Below are positions 25,201-36,900 of a stretch of 64,000 bases of DNA, one piece after another. The DNA is from Helicoverpa zea (Eukaryota; Arthropoda; Insecta; Lepidoptera; Noctuidae), in NCBI RefSeq assembly GCF_022581195.2, contig NC_061482.1:16988001-17052000 (forward strand). Reading direction: 5' to 3'. The notes below the pieces were generated by a model. It was not told where the DNA came from, searched no databases, and was given only the letters and a program-made list of their open reading frames with translations. Numbering within the stretch: position 1 is the stretch's first letter; each line of letters begins with the position of its first letter. A program made the translations under genes and the position numbers.

Positions 25201-28200
25201 CGAAACATTTAGAAAAGTTCTTATTAATATTTTGGTGAGTAGATATAGGCCCCCAAAGTTAGCGTAAAAAATCGCCTTAACAAAGACCCTTTTAATTTAA
25301 AAAACATTTTGAATATCTTCGTCCTGTGTAAATATTTGAGTCTTAAAATCCTGCTTGAGTTTACTCCAATATAATTATTATAAACTAGTTCAGTTTCAGG
25401 ATCTATTCCTGAAATTGAAATAGCCAATAAAAACACGCTGACTGTGGAAAGCACTCATTTGTAACAGCGGCCACAAACAAAATTATTTTCAATTTTTAAA
25501 TCAAAGAAAAAAATATTGGCAGTTCAGGGAACGTCCGGCACCAAATCGCATCAAAATCGAAAACATATCTGGCTGGTTTTAAAAAAAAAAGTATATTTTA
25601 AAATTGGAACACTGCGCCCGGTGCCGGCGCGAGCGCCGCAATTTGTTCAAATGAGTCTAAAACGTCGCTGCGAGCGGACGTGTCGTCGGCAGCTCCGCAC
25701 TCATCGTGTTATATCTACGTATATCGGCCACATGCAGACTGATACAATTTCTACTCTCTCTTATATGTTCTGTGTTAGTTAACTGCAAGCGGTGCCATAA
25801 GGAAATCAAGATCTGCGACATATTTTCCACCTTCAGCAGAGCTCATGAATACATGCACTCAGGTAAGGTGTCTCTATATACAGTATTTACGTGAATGTCT
25901 TCCCATTTTCCTGTTGCAACTGCTGTTGACTGCTCACCAAGGTACCAAGGTTCAAAGGGAAATGTACCATGAGTGTAACACCATAAGTCTCAAAATTGTA
26001 AGAGACTATTGCTCAGGTACATTCCTCTTGTTAGTACGTTAATTTACCGGTATCTTAGGACCATCAGCTTGAGTACGACATAGCCTCTAACTTTAATTTT
26101 ATTTTTATCAATTTTTAAGTTATTTTTTAGTATTTTGTTACCATAATTTTTATTTGCCTTTGTTGGAATTTTCAATGTGATTTTTGTTTTTTTATGTATT
26201 GGAATAATAAAGAGTATTTTGGGCTATTTGTTTTTATTACCATATTGTGCTATCGCAATGCTTTGTAGATAGACGCACCTATCTACAAAACCTATACTGT
26301 CTTTGAGATGAGGTGTTCACAGACTTACAAACTCAATAAGGAGAGATTAAAACCTTCTTGCTTTTGGACTCCATGGCCCATACACCTTCCTGTGTCTGTG
26401 GGCACCTTAATAAATGTGTGGCTGTAAATAAAGATGTCAATAAACTACTTAATAGTAAAAGATTGAAGTTAATTTCTTTTTAATTATCTGTTGAATTAAA
26501 GCAAAATTTTCAATTTTTAAACTAACATTTATTTTGAGCATAAATCCTCCAAAAAAATCAGGAATAATTAAAGACGTTGACTGTCAGCCATATTGGATTT
26601 TCCCAGTCTATCTCTTCTTAACTCTATGGGTGTTCTTGTAGCTTTGCGAGCGAAAACCAAAGAGGAGCGATGCGAGCGAATGGTTCGCTCCTATCGCTTG
26701 ATGCAGCAAGTACTGTATCGACATCACGATGTGCTAAGGAAGGCTGTTGATGATTTAGCCATGTTACATGCTGCCATCGGTAAGTAACTTAAAACTTATG
26801 AATACTTTATAACCGTTATTTTTACAAAAAATATATTTTTTCGATGTTTATTGTGGTCGTTTGGGTATGGGTGGCCATCGATGTCATAGCAAGTTCCTCC
26901 GAGCTTCCGAAGGCACGTTAAAGGACAATGGGCGATTCCGGTCCAAATGTCCACCACGAACGAGACCTATATGGGTAGATAGCCCGTTAAATATAGAACA
27001 TTTTTTGTTATGAAAGTAAAAAAAAATATAATGCCAGAAAAAAGTTATAGCAAAATCAAATAAAACATTTTATAGATTTTTTCAATTACTTTTCGTGATG
27101 TTCGATTTTCGTACTTTCTGTAACTTCTGACAAAATAGAATTGTTCACTATTAGAGAGAAGACACCACCAGTTACATCGAACTTTCTTAGATCCAGGAAC
27201 CGCTGAGTATATTCAAGCACTTCTGGCGCCTCAATTGGTTAGTGATTCGTACATCCATCGGGCAATCATCAAAAATATGGGCTGTTTACATGCAAATGTG
27301 TCTTACTCATCTTAGTTTTAGATAAAATGCGGAAATGGAAGTGGAATAAAATAATAATGATAACATACAAAAACTACCGAAAATTAAGATTACTTTTTTG
27401 GCATTGTTTTTTTTACTTTCTTAGTAAAAGTTACTCTAAATTAAGTGGAGTATTTAATTATATAGATCTCGTTTGTGGTGGACATTTGGACCAAACTTCA
27501 TACATTCTTGCCCAATCTCCTTTGTGGGTCCTGGCTGCCATTTGCACTTCTCTGGCAGTCCTTTCGGGAAAAGGCTGGGCAAAGCTTTAATAAGACCACA
27601 CCAAGTTAGGTTATAATTTTTTGAATGTAGCCCGAAAAGTGTATAAAAATTATTGTTTTTCTACAGGCGAATATTCGAAGGCGATCGATTTGATAAAACA
27701 GAACATTCAAAGCTTCGAGTACCAGTTCGGATCATTTAGTGTTGAGGTAAGGAAAAAATCTTTTTTTATACGCTAAATTAAATATTGTTGTTGTGAGATT
27801 TCACCAGAGTGAAACATTTATTTTAATCCCCAACTTCACTAACAACGTAAACACCAGTTTTCTTAGAACAACATATTATTATGTTTATTATGAATTTTCA
27901 CGTTCAATTTTCAAAGTGAGCAATTGTGTAAGAAAATGGCTGTTTATTTTGGTACACTTGGGCTTCAAAATCTCCATGAAATTGTACTATTTCGGTTGAA
28001 TCTCGCCATAAGAATCACCAAAAATATACCTATAATAATCTTATTTCTTTTTTGACTCAGGTAACAAATGAAATCCGAAAAATGGCGAATCTGATGCTCG
28101 GGCGCATCATGAAGTATTTGGACAACCCGGAGTTAGAGTAAGTTCTCATCGCAATATGACTTTATTGATTTATTGATCGTTTCCTGCGCGCGCGCATGTC

Positions 28201-28701
28201 TGTACTTACGGGGCGATATGCATTGTGTTTGATTGGTTAGATCCCCTACGCCATTGTTATTGCAATGTATAGTAAATGCAGTTGCGTCAAGATTATTTTG
28301 AGCTTTTATTGAAAAAAATAATTCTATAAAGTACTGATATTCCTTTATTTAATATATGAAGATTTTTTAAATTTCATTTGAATCAGGTTTTTGAATGCAA
28401 GCGCTACAGAGTTAAAACAACTTGAATAGTAGTTAGTATTTTGTATAAAATTGTTTACTACAATAAACATTTTGTTCCTAGTGAACGACAACCGATGCCA
28501 ATCAGAGACTGGATCCGCGAAACCGTCAAGATAGCCAAAAAGGCCAACCAACTAATGGAACTGAACTTCGGCACCTGGCAGCCGATGTACAAGGCTCTCA
28601 GAGAAAACGAGGAAGTTCTGGACAACATGCTAGCAGGCCCTCGATTCCATGATCATCCGGACTGCTTCAACTACAGGATTCAGAACCTAAATATTGTATA
28701 G
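16225..28701 (+). CDS. SMYD4-like SET and MYND domain protein, 16 exons
   Basis: Predicted lysine methyltransferase-like protein of the SMYD4 type. Exons: 16225-16370, 18812-19118, 19457-19637, 19908-20052, 20446-20610, 21392-21529, 22008-22215, 22709-22907, 23301-23397, 23663-23849, 24119-24266, 25779-25862, 26642-26779, 27667-27746, 28061-28137, 28482-28701. All junctions are GT-AG and phases agree, giving 2,520 nt (839 aa; SMYD4 proteins are about 800 aa). Domains: TPR-like helices about 90-200. The split SET starts with YGRHVIVKEPLKRGD (265-279). The MYND zinc site spans 303-342 (CDYC, CKDC, CDEAC, HRWEC). The SET core has NHSCEPN (519-525) and CYGPHY (552-557), then post-SET FNCICPAC (576-582). 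Two more CxxC pairs follow (599-618), then a helical C-terminus. The ATG is chosen because an in-frame stop lies just upstream. Introns 1 and 5 carry MITE A; intron 1 also carries a minisatellite. The family is confident; catalytic activity is not tested. Exon 12 (84 bp) is the least certain. Confidence 0.88.
16947..17173. mobile_element. MITE family A, copy 2 (intron 1)
   Basis: 227 bp, same orientation and nearly the same sequence as 468-694, flanked by TA on both sides. It lies in intron 1 of the SMYD4-like gene, about 30 bp before the minisatellite begins. Confidence 0.85.
17205..18745. repeat. 21-bp-unit minisatellite in intron 1
   Basis: From about 17405 onward the consensus unit is TTTACACTTGACCATGCAAC plus A (21 bp), repeated more than 60 times. 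Variant units include TGCACACTTTATTACGCAAC. The first 200 bp (17205-17400) are a related but looser repeat of ACATGCACTgACATACAC. A 147 bp block (7 units) at 17794-17940 is repeated directly at 17941-18087, with one clear difference (CATTCACACT for CATTTACACT) near the end, so higher-order duplication is recent. Because 21 is a multiple of 3, long open frames appear on both strands (up to 275 codons, repeats of MQHLHLT or CCMVKCK). They are artefacts of the unit length. Confidence 0.95.
19685..19830 (-). repeat. Non-LTR-type 3' tail (reverse), intron 3
   Basis: It begins TTTGTTTGTTTGGCTCC, contains AGTAACACAGGCTAGATTAT and CCCCCGGGAAACCGGGTGAA, and ends AACAGCTAGTA, which is the tail family in reverse orientation. 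Confidence 0.6.
20713..20927. mobile_element. MITE family C (GCCC..TTGTTCG ends), intron 5
   Basis: A ~215 bp non-coding element with imperfect ~45 bp inverted ends. The left end reads GGCCCGGTTGTTCGTATG and the reversed right end reads GCCCCTTTGTTCGAAGC, both followed by TTACG and a TTAAAATT/TTAAATT block. It inserted 40 bp before MITE A copy 3. Only one copy is seen in this window. Confidence 0.55.
20967..21197. mobile_element. MITE family A, copy 3 (intron 5, inverted)
   Basis: 231 bp, same inverted ends as 468-694 but opposite loop orientation and a 4 bp insertion (ACCT within GTTACCTACG). The first terminal base block reads TCGTTCGG where other copies have TAGTTCGG. TA flanks both ends. 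Confidence 0.85.
21754..21926. mobile_element. Small MITE (CTTACTTATAAA ends), intron 6
   Basis: A ~173 bp AT-rich element bounded by CTTACTTATAAA and its reverse complement TTTATAAGTAAG. Internal inverted phrases (TTAACTAAT, ATTAAATGTTAGTTAAG) give it foldback character. It is non-coding. Confidence 0.5.
22250..22436 (+). repeat. Non-LTR-type 3' tail, intron 7
   Basis: It carries TTCTAACAGCGGTTTTACG, AATAAAAAGTAGCCTATAGC, CTATAGCCTTCCTCGATAAA, CAAACAAACAAACTCTTTAG and TGTAATATTAGCATAGAT in family order. Confidence 0.65.
22964..23228 (-). repeat. 5S-headed SINE body (reverse), intron 8
   Basis: Reverse copy of the SINE body: CATCTGCCTAGCTTTTTC, GTCGGTTTCCAGTCGAATC, AGCGACTGCCTATCTGATCT, CCCAGTTACCCGGGCAGCCC and AGACTGGTTGTCAGACTTCC. 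It ends with a second GGGAAAAGGCTAGGCAGATG motif in forward orientation at 23208-23227, so two partial copies may be joined. Confidence 0.6.
23962..24070. repeat. Cluster of four TTGCGCAA palindromes, intron 10
   Basis: The 8-bp palindrome TTGCGCAA occurs at 23962-23969, 24008-24015, 24032-24039 and 24063-24070, inside repeated phrases such as ACAATGAAA and GCGCAATCTTCA. It looks like a degenerate repeat inside intron 10 of the SMYD4-like gene. TTGCGCAA also matches the C/EBP palindromic binding site, but nothing here shows binding. Confidence 0.5.
24380..25770. other. Long intron 11, probable unclassified insertions
   Basis: Intron 11 of the SMYD4-like gene is ~1.5 kb. It includes a GC-rich patch at 25612-25725 (GCGCCCGGTGCCGGCGCGAG, GTCGCTGCGAGCGGACGTG) very unlike its flanks. 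Another patch near 24775-24860 holds GTCGCGAACTTTGTACGACG and GACCGCGGCCCTTGCTCAGC. These look like fragments of inserted elements. I could not define termini. Confidence 0.35.
26870..27590. repeat. SINE-related fragments, intron 13
   Basis: 26870-26970 reads GGGTATGGGTGGCCATCGA, TTCCTCCGAGCTTCCGAAGG and CGGTCCAAATGTCCACC, echoing the 5S-headed SINE front half. 27470-27590 reads GTGGACATTTGGACCAAAC and GGGAAAAGGCTGGGC, which look like a related fragment. Both are diverged, and limits are approximate. Confidence 0.35.
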
Positions 28702-29640
28702 CGAGTTAGGTGCACGGTTTTGTAAGAAGGTAAGCCTAGCGACACCCTTATTCTGATAACCAATGTTCAAGAAAAGGTTTTACACCTGTTAAGGATAAAT
28801 TGTTGACGGCATTCTTGAGGAAATAATCCTCGATGAATTTGTTTTGTAATTGTTCGTGCCACGTAACTTTGCGAGTCTGAAGTAAGCCATTTAACTCCGT
28901 AATTCGTTATCATTTGAATTCGTTCAAATATTTACCTAATGTTGGCTGCCGTTGACTTCAATACAGTCAAAAATAATCGATCAAAACTCTTGCGCATTAT
29001 GTATGTCAAATGGTTAACTTCAGAGTATCTTAGTTACGTGGAATATATTGATTTACTTAATGAGGGTGATTGAATACACAAGTTTTAAAATTCGAAATTT
29101 GAATTTTAGAGAAAACCGTCAAAAATATGTTTTTGCAGCTGTCTTGTAAAACAAGCTAACTGGAAATATCTAGAATGATCTTGTGTGTATTCAATAGTAT
29201 GATTGGGATGGATGAACCGGATCGAATTTGGTGATTATTTCTAAAATTAAGATGCGTGACTAAACAGGGTTACCTGTCTAGAGGTTCTAGGTTAGACGGT
29301 AGTATATCTTTTATTTCATGAAAGCGAGTAAGTTGAACTTGTGTGTAGTAAGTTATACAAGAGTCTTACACACTAACCAACGACGGGACAACCACCATTC
29401 AAATACACACACAGGTATGGATCACCCGCCTTCATGAGATAAAACATCAATACTCGGAAAAAGTTGTTGGACATAGGTAGGCTTTTTTACAGAACCTAAT
29501 GTTATACTCTCTCCTAATATATTTCTGACCAGTGACTATTTCGTTTCCACAAATGTGTGGTGAAAAAGGTAAATAAATATCCTTGATACTAATACTAACA
29601 AGATCTATATTTAGCCTCGCGCTAAAATGAAGAAAGTCCA
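28702..29640. other. 3' flank of the SMYD4-like gene
   Basis: No coding feature seen. The first clear AATAAA on the plus strand after the stop is near 29571, with another near 29859, so the polyadenylation site is uncertain. Confidence 0.4.
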
Positions 29641-29649
29641 TTTTGAGTG

Positions 29650-30010
29650 TACGAATGACTTCCGTTCGGCCGTGTGGTCCCCGGCTAAGAATAGGACCAA
29701 CCCCATTCCAAAGGGTGTCGTAAAAGGCGACTAATGGAATATGACCCGAGGGGGACGCAGACTCCTTGGGTACATTCTTACCAGCATACTGCGATCATCA
29801 GGCTAGAGCACCCTGGTGACCATCTACCTCAAAATTTTGGCTCGATAGCAAAATTTTTAATAAATAAATTTTATTCAAATTGAGCTGACAAAGCAGCACT
29901 TTTCGAACTTAAAAACCGAACCCAAAACGCCCACCTTTCAAAATGTCCAAAGGAGTGGCGCAACAAACTCCCCAGCAACCTATGAGTTTTGGAAAACCAG
30001 ATTTATACAA
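29650..30010. repeat. Dispersed retroelement-like fragments
   Basis: 29660-29830 holds GTGTCGTAAAAGGCGACTAA, GAATATGACCCGAGGGGGAC and CTAGAGCACCCTGGTGACC, a phrase set I recognise from lepidopteran SINE-like repeats. 29855-30000 continues with ATAAATAAATTTTATTCAAA, GACAAAGCAGCACTTTTCGA and CAACAAACTCCCCAGCAACC, resembling another retroelement end. There is no intact ORF. Confidence 0.4.
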
Positions 30011-30559
30011 AAAAAAACTATCGAAAAAAGAAATAAGCTATAGACAAATAAAAAAATAGCCTATTATATTTGGCTTATTTTATTTTAAAAAATTCGTAAT
30101 ATTAAATTATTCGATTGGAAAGTATAAGAATCTCAATATTTGCTTCACTTGTGCTCGCAAAAGTTATGAACATAAGCTAAAGTCTAAATGAAAAAAGTTT
30201 TTATGATACGAAAAGCCTCCCATTTGGATATAAAAAGGAAACTGCTTCGAACGTACGATTCAGTATTTCGTAAGCAAGACTGACTTCGAAAATGACTAAA
30301 ACGGGGTAACTATAGTACAGTATGGGTATAAAAAAGTAATTTGGCAGAACCTTTCGTAAAACAGGCATAATCTTGGGAAATAAAAACTTCCATTAGGCAC
30401 GAAAAAGGTTACACAGCAAACAAAAGACATATTTTTTGTAATTGAAAATATGTAATAAATCATGTATTCATCGATGAATGTAAATGAAATTCTTCTGAAT
30501 TATATCTAAAAGTGTGGGTAGGAGGAACCAGTAAAAAATTTGGGCAAAAAATTGCATAA

Positions 30560-30870
30560 AAAAACTACAGAGTGTAAAGTTGGTCTGGGTAGCACATACA
30601 ATCTGCTTAGTTCGCTGGAAAATTGTACAATGATCATTTGGGTTGAATTCAGTTTGGGTAACAACATAATATGGAATCAGCATAGAGTGACAATTTGGTC
30701 TGAGTGGCTTTTATCTATTTAGTCTCGCTGGGTAGAATCATAATGTGGGATGATCATTTGGTTTGGATAGCGTTAGGCTAACAACATGATAATAATGTAG
30801 TAAATACCTGGTCTAGGTAGTCGCATTGGGTAGAAAAATAGTCAATTTGGATAACAATTGATTTAAAAAG
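30560..30870. repeat. Degenerate short tandem-like repeat
   Basis: Variants of CATTTGGTTTGGGTAGC recur irregularly: GTTGGTCTGGGTAGCA, CATTTGGGTTGAATTC, AGTTTGGGTAACAACAT, ATTTGGTCTGAGTGGC, CATTTGGTTTGGATAGC and CCTGGTCTAGGTAGTCG. TGATCATTTGG occurs twice. The repeats are too diverged to define a clean unit. Confidence 0.4.
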
Positions 30871-31213
30871 CTAACATCTTTGGTATTAAGGAACAGTTTT
30901 GCTACATTGCGCTAAGGTCCAAAAGTCAAAATTTATCCCTAATCACACTTTCTCAATACACAAACTGAAATCTTAAATTCAAAATGCCTCCAAAGTCCTT
31001 TCGTCTCTCTCCTTTACGCGGGGCTTGCACCGATATCCCAGTTCTTCCTTTAAAAGTAAACTACTCATCTATCATGACACCAATTATTACCACCATTACT
31101 ATCTAAAATGAAAAAAATGACCTTCTATTCCAACTGGAAGTTTCAATTCCAACAAGGCTACCAAGGGATTTGTTTGCGGCAGCATTGCGCGGGTTCCTTG
31201 CAGCGCTTATTAT

Positions 31214-33911
31214 AGTGGTAGAGCCTAGCCGTAGTCCCTAGTCTACACTCGACTACAGCTCGCATTGGGCCGGCTCGTCCGGGGAAGTACCACGCTCGCA
31301 CAGAATATCGACGTGAAATGGTAACTTCTTCGTTACTGTGTTTCGTTCGGTGAATGCGAGTTCCGAGGGCCCGCTTTCCTTCTTTCCTCTCCCCTTGCCT
31401 TTTCGTTTCCGTCTTAACCTCACCTATCCTCATTTTCTCCTTCAAGACTTAAATGTCTGTTCTTATAGTGGCAGAGCCTAGCTGTAGTCCTGACTATAGC
31501 TCATCCGGGGAAGTACCAAGCTCGCACAGAAAATCGATGCAAAATGGTAACTATGTTACTGTTTCGTTCGGTGAGTGCGAGTTCCCAGGGCCCACTTTTC
31601 TCTTTCCTCTCCTAACTTTTTCTACCTATCTAACACCCTTTCCCCCGTGGCATTTCTTTCTAACATCCCCTCAATTATTCTCCTTTTCCACATAAAACTT
31701 CCTATTCTTAATGAACATGTGTGGTTTTATCAAAGTGGTGGTTCCACGGAGTTCTCTATGCGATCAACTCCTTGGAACCATGCAACAGTTTTTATAAGAT
31801 CTATTTAAAATAAAAGTCTTTGGCTTTAAGAGTGGTAGAGCCTAGCTGCAGTCCCTGACTACAGCTCGCATTGGGCCGGCTCGTCCGGGGAACTACTACG
31901 CTCGCACAGAAGATCCACGTGAAATGGTAACTTCTTCGTTACTGTGTTTCGTTCGGTGAGTGCGAGTTCCGCAAGCCTAAATCTTCCATCCCTTATTTTT
32001 CCCCTAATACTTCTTTTTAACACGTCACTGTTGCTCATTTTTAAGAAAATCTTTATAATGAAAACATCGGTTAAATAAACTACGTATCCTCTGCACTATG
32101 AACTTTTTCATTCTCTGATGATACGAGTACTGGTATTTTTCGCCCATTAATGGACTGTGAATAAAATTCAAACCTTGTCTTTAAAGCACTATGACTTCTT
32201 TTCGAGGCGTTAATATCTCGCCACTGTTAATAAAAATCACCTTGAAATTCTGCATATCTACGGGAAAATGAAGGCGTACGCTGATACTCTATATTCCGGT
32301 CCCGAGACTTTTCGGGAGAATAAACAAAAGACTAGAAATCTCACGCAGTACGCGTTCATTTAACTGCAGATGTCAGTACTGGTACTTTAACTTACGAAAA
32401 CAAGTTCCATATTTTACTCTCTGATCGTCGATCAGCAGAGTCGCCCTCCCCTTAATTGGTCACATCTGTCAGTCCTTGCAACAATATCAAATTAACTTTA
32501 ATTCTAAAAAAACCTATAAGTGCCTACACTGCACATGTTCGTTTCCCATAGTGGTAGAGCATAGCTGCAGTCACCCATTGACCGCAGCCCGCAATGGGCC
32601 GGCTCGTCCGGGGAAGTACCACGCTCGCACAGAAGATCGACGTGAAATGGTAACTTCATGTTACTGTGTTTCGTTCGGTGAATGCGAGTTCCGAGGGCCC
32701 GAGTCTTCCGCCTACCCTCCCCCCCCCCTTATCACTGCACCGTCTTTGCCACGGTCCCTTTTTTGTTATCAACGGTGCACCCCACCTCGCACACTTTCAT
32801 TCACCCTTTTTCCTATTAACGCAGGAAAAAAAAAATCTGACGTATTTCAAAGGCACTTACACCTGGTCTTTGTAGTGGTAGAGCCTAGCTGAAGTCCCTA
32901 GTCTACACTCGACTACAGCTCGCATTGGGCCGGCTCGTCCGGGGAAGTACCACGCTCGCACAGAATATCGACGTGAAATGGTAACTTCTTCGCTACTGTG
33001 TTTCGTTCGGTGAATGCGAGTTCCGACGGCCTACTTTCCTTCCTTCCTTTCCCTGCATATCTTTTGTCCTCTCGTCTATCCTTACTAGCCTTCTTTCCTT
33101 CATTCTCTCCCCAATCCCAGTTTCACCTCCGACTATCCTCATCTGCACCCTTCCTTGCACAAATTCTTCTGGGCTGGCTCGACCGGGGAAGTACCACGCT
33201 CGCTCACTAAACCAACTTGGGGTGATGACCTTGTGGTTGGTGACGAGTGCCGGTGGCCCAAATCTCCTTTCCCATTCCACCTTCGTTTCGCAAACAGTAC
33301 TGATCCTTGCCAAAGGTACAGTTAGTTTGTGCTTAACGTGGTAGAGCCTTCAGCGACTTCGTGTTGTTGAATATCAACATCAACAGTAGTTTCTTCCGCT
33401 GGCGTCAATTCCAACCATCTTATCCGTCAGGCCGAATAGTTCGCTCTTTGGTAAATGCGGTCCCTTATTGACAACAGCCCACTATTGCCCAGCTCCTTCT
33501 GGGAAATACCAGACTTGCACGGGCGATAAATTAAATAGCGACCTTGTGTTGCTGTATTGCAGTTGGTGAGTGCGAGTCCCGGTACTTTGTCTTCCTACCT
33601 TCTCCACTCTTTTTTACTTAATCACGGTGCGCCCCTACCCTCTCTCACTCGTACACATCACATCTAAACCCACACACCTCACACATAAAGTAAGAACTCG
33701 AACGCAGTTAGTCATTCTTCTCCCAAACAAAACTGTTCCTTTTAAGGCTCAGTGCGTTTGGGCGTATAGTGGTAGAGCCTAGCTGTAGTCCCCGACTACA
33801 GCTCGCTTTGGACCGGCTCGTCCGGGGAAGTACCACGCTCGCACAGAATATCGACGTGAAATGGTAAGTTGATGTTATTGTGTGTTTCGTGAGTGTGAGT
33901 TCCGAGGCCCC
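31214..33911 (+). repeat. Array of ~150 bp modules with conserved predicted stems
   Basis: Clear copies: 31214-31373, 31466-31602, 31833-31977, 32551-32701, 32874-33031 and 33768-33911. Diverged or partial copies: 33170-33260 and 33340-33585. Each begins TAGTGGTAGAGCCTAGCTG and continues GGCCGGCTCGTCCGGGGAAG, TACCACGCTCGCACAGAA and GTGAAATGGTAAC, ending near GTGAATGCGAGTTCCGAGGG. A pyrimidine-rich run then leads into unrelated AT-rich spacer. Three stems are predicted within a module: AGCTGTAGTC with GACTACAGCT, GTAAC with GTTAC around a short loop, and CTCGCA with TGCGAG. Short reading frames through the modules differ between copies, so coding is unlikely. It could be a multicopy structured non-coding RNA, or repeated 5' ends of a retroelement. 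Confidence 0.6.
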
Positions 33912-33919
33912 ACTTTCCA

Positions 33920-36900
33920 CCCTTAAAATTTTAACACACACACTATTGGCACTACTATACTACAAACTTCTCGAACATTCCTCTATCGTTAATTGTTCGT
34001 ATTTTGCGGCCTCTCGTGTGACTTTTCTAAAAGTGAATGTTTCTCATTTTTGGAAACTGTCTTTTATGTATTAAGATCTGTATGCACTCTGTATCTTCGG
34101 GAGAATGAAGCAGTATACTTTATTTCATTGTCAGCGAACATCAGCTCATAAAGTTACATGTGTTACACTTTATGATTCCGAAGATACAAGAACTGGTGTT
34201 TTAAGGACAGCATTTCGAAGTGAAAGACATCGCGTATTTTTGACCTCATCTATTTCTTAATACACGAATCGGCAAACATTCCCGGCTGTCTCTTAGACTA
34301 GCTTATCCTTAGCGTGACAAAACCTAGCTGTAAATACGTTGACGTATTAATAAATTACGATAGTGTTAACTACCCTCCTACCCCATTCTACTCTCAATGT
34401 CTACATTAAATATACTTCATATTTAAACAGCACGGACATTGAAGAGTTAGGATTAGGACTCCGTTATTTAGTATTTCTAAGTCAGTTTTTGATAAAACAA
34501 CGGGCAGCGTCAGTTCAAACAGTTATTAATATGTTAGAAGTTTATGAAGAGTATAAAAAATTGGATAGTAGGACGGCGACGAATCTTTAAGTCTGGAAAT
34601 TGCAAAACGAATGAGTACTTAGGAAAACGTGCGAAATCAAACGTAACCGAAACTGAAGATGTTGTGGGAGTTCTCTTTCATCTAACTCGGGTGTTAATTT
34701 TTTTCGAAATAAGCCTAGAAATAATAATGTGATGAATGTTATACCATGCAAGATTTAGAAAGTCAGAATATGGGGAAGAAACATCGATTAGTTTGTAACG
34801 AAGTCTTGAAATAATCAGTTATCTAGGACTCTGAAGTAGTAACATCAGAATATCATGCTAACATCACGGCCGGTCTAGGAATTGATAGAAGTGGAGGTGA
34901 AAAAACTTAGGCGGCTGGTCACGTCAGAAAAATCAGTACGGACACTTTTTGTCATTTCGGTGGCAATAAGTTTACACTCAAACTGGACTACTCTTTGTCT
35001 CTTTAATAAGAGAATATAAGATATCATGGAAGCGTAATATGGGCTAAAGTGTGGCATCTGTAGGAACGAGATCGTCATGGGTGGTTATAAAAGGAGCTAA
35101 TCTAAGTCTGTGTTATTATAATTATGTCACTTATAATATGTAACCTAAGGTTATAGTCATTAAATCTAGGTGTATCACGGAATATTACCGTATTTTATCG
35201 TAAGTTGATTATTGAGGGCAACAGTGTAATGTTGAGGAAGAAAAAAATAGTTGTGCGTTCGGTGACACTTGATGAAAATAATAAAATTGAAGCCTTGAGC
35301 TAAAATTACTTTGGATACAGGAGGTCGGGAAAGTAAACAGAAAAAAAAACACTGTTACCCTGCTGCAACGTGACTATGTCACTTGCAATAGTAAGACCAT
35401 ATGGTCGAAGTATTTATTAAATTAATCATAAAAAAACTCTATAAGGACTCACGTTTTACTACGATCTAAGCGATATCTTGATAGTGAACTCTTTATTTCT
35501 AAACTCTTATCCCACCTGTTCATGTACATTCGATCAAAAAATTAACAAGCAATTTTGATACTTACTACTCGGCGATCTTGGAAAAAATTCTATCAAAAAC
35601 CATGAATTTTATGTCGGACAGGGGAAAAGATCTATCAAGAAAACTTTGTATCCTTCGGAGAATGAAGGCGAAAAGATCAATTACATTTTATCGAAGCAAA
35701 AGAACCGCTTTGAAATTAACTTTTGCGCGTTTATTCAACCAAGGAAACGAGTACTGGGCACTAGGGGTTATTTCGAGACTTTATAACGCAGGTGGGATTT
35801 TAACACTAATGATCAGTATTTTTCTTGATTCTTCATTTTAAACACTTCACCTGACACCACCGCAGCGGGGGTTATTTTATTTCAACTTTTAACTATCAAT
35901 TTATACTCTAGAAATGTCTCTGTCTTATTTCTCTTTGATTGAACTTGCTGCGGATGGTAGATGGTTTTCTGGTCTAAAGGTAACCCCTTTACACGTAGTT
36001 TTAAGTGGATGTTAAGTAAAATTATGATTACAATAGCAAGGTTTACGTCTGTACACGGTAAGCAGATTTCAGGTTTTCGTCTTATCTTAAATTCGAGCTT
36101 GACAACTCTTATTTCTCTATTTTAAGTTTTCAAGCTATTTTAATTAATTCATGTTTGATCTTTCAACTTTTCTTGAGAGTTTTTACTCTTGCTGGGGTAT
36201 CCCTATTTCTGAATGTTGGCAATAATATCTCGGTTAACACCAGAAGTGACGTTGAAGAGGAAAGTAAGTGTAGGCGGAAACCTTGTTGAAAATGGCAACC
36301 CCATATATGAAACAAACCAGCGGCCTATTTGTGAAACACTGCCAGACTTTGAAGTAATTCAAATGTAGCAAATTTCCCGTTGATTGTATCCTGAAGTCTG
36401 CTCGCCTTTTAGTAATGTAATATTTAATTAATTTCACAGTAATCAAGTGTGTATTGTCGCAGGATTTAACTGATGTTTTAACTTTTTCTCTATCTTGGTT
36501 ATGTATGAATCTCTCGAAAACGTCTACTCAGTCTTATTTTCCTGGTTCGGCTTTTGTGGATATGACTGTATTCAGGACGGCAATCAAGAATCTAAAGCGG
36601 TGTTGCAATATCTGGTAAAACTTCAATTTCCATAATATTTTTACTTTCAGAATGTCTTACCTCACAACTTTGTAAACTCACCTTTACTTCCACTTTTGAG
36701 ACTGTCAGGTGTATACTTCATATGCTCCATACTTAATCTTCTCTATTTTTCCTAAGGTGCAACGCCCAACATCTTTTAACACGTAGTTTCACAGCGTGGG
36801 AAGCCCTGTTCCGTGCTGAATGGTTCATTCTGAACGTCACCAAACAACTCTCTTTTCAAGCGAGACTTCTCACGCTGTGTCAGCTATCACGGATTTTTAA

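Noticed and set aside
32476..33313. Several 69-138-codon frames across the module array
   Set aside because: Frames differ between module copies and run through pyrimidine-rich spacers. The conserved feature is the nucleotide and stem pattern, not a peptide.
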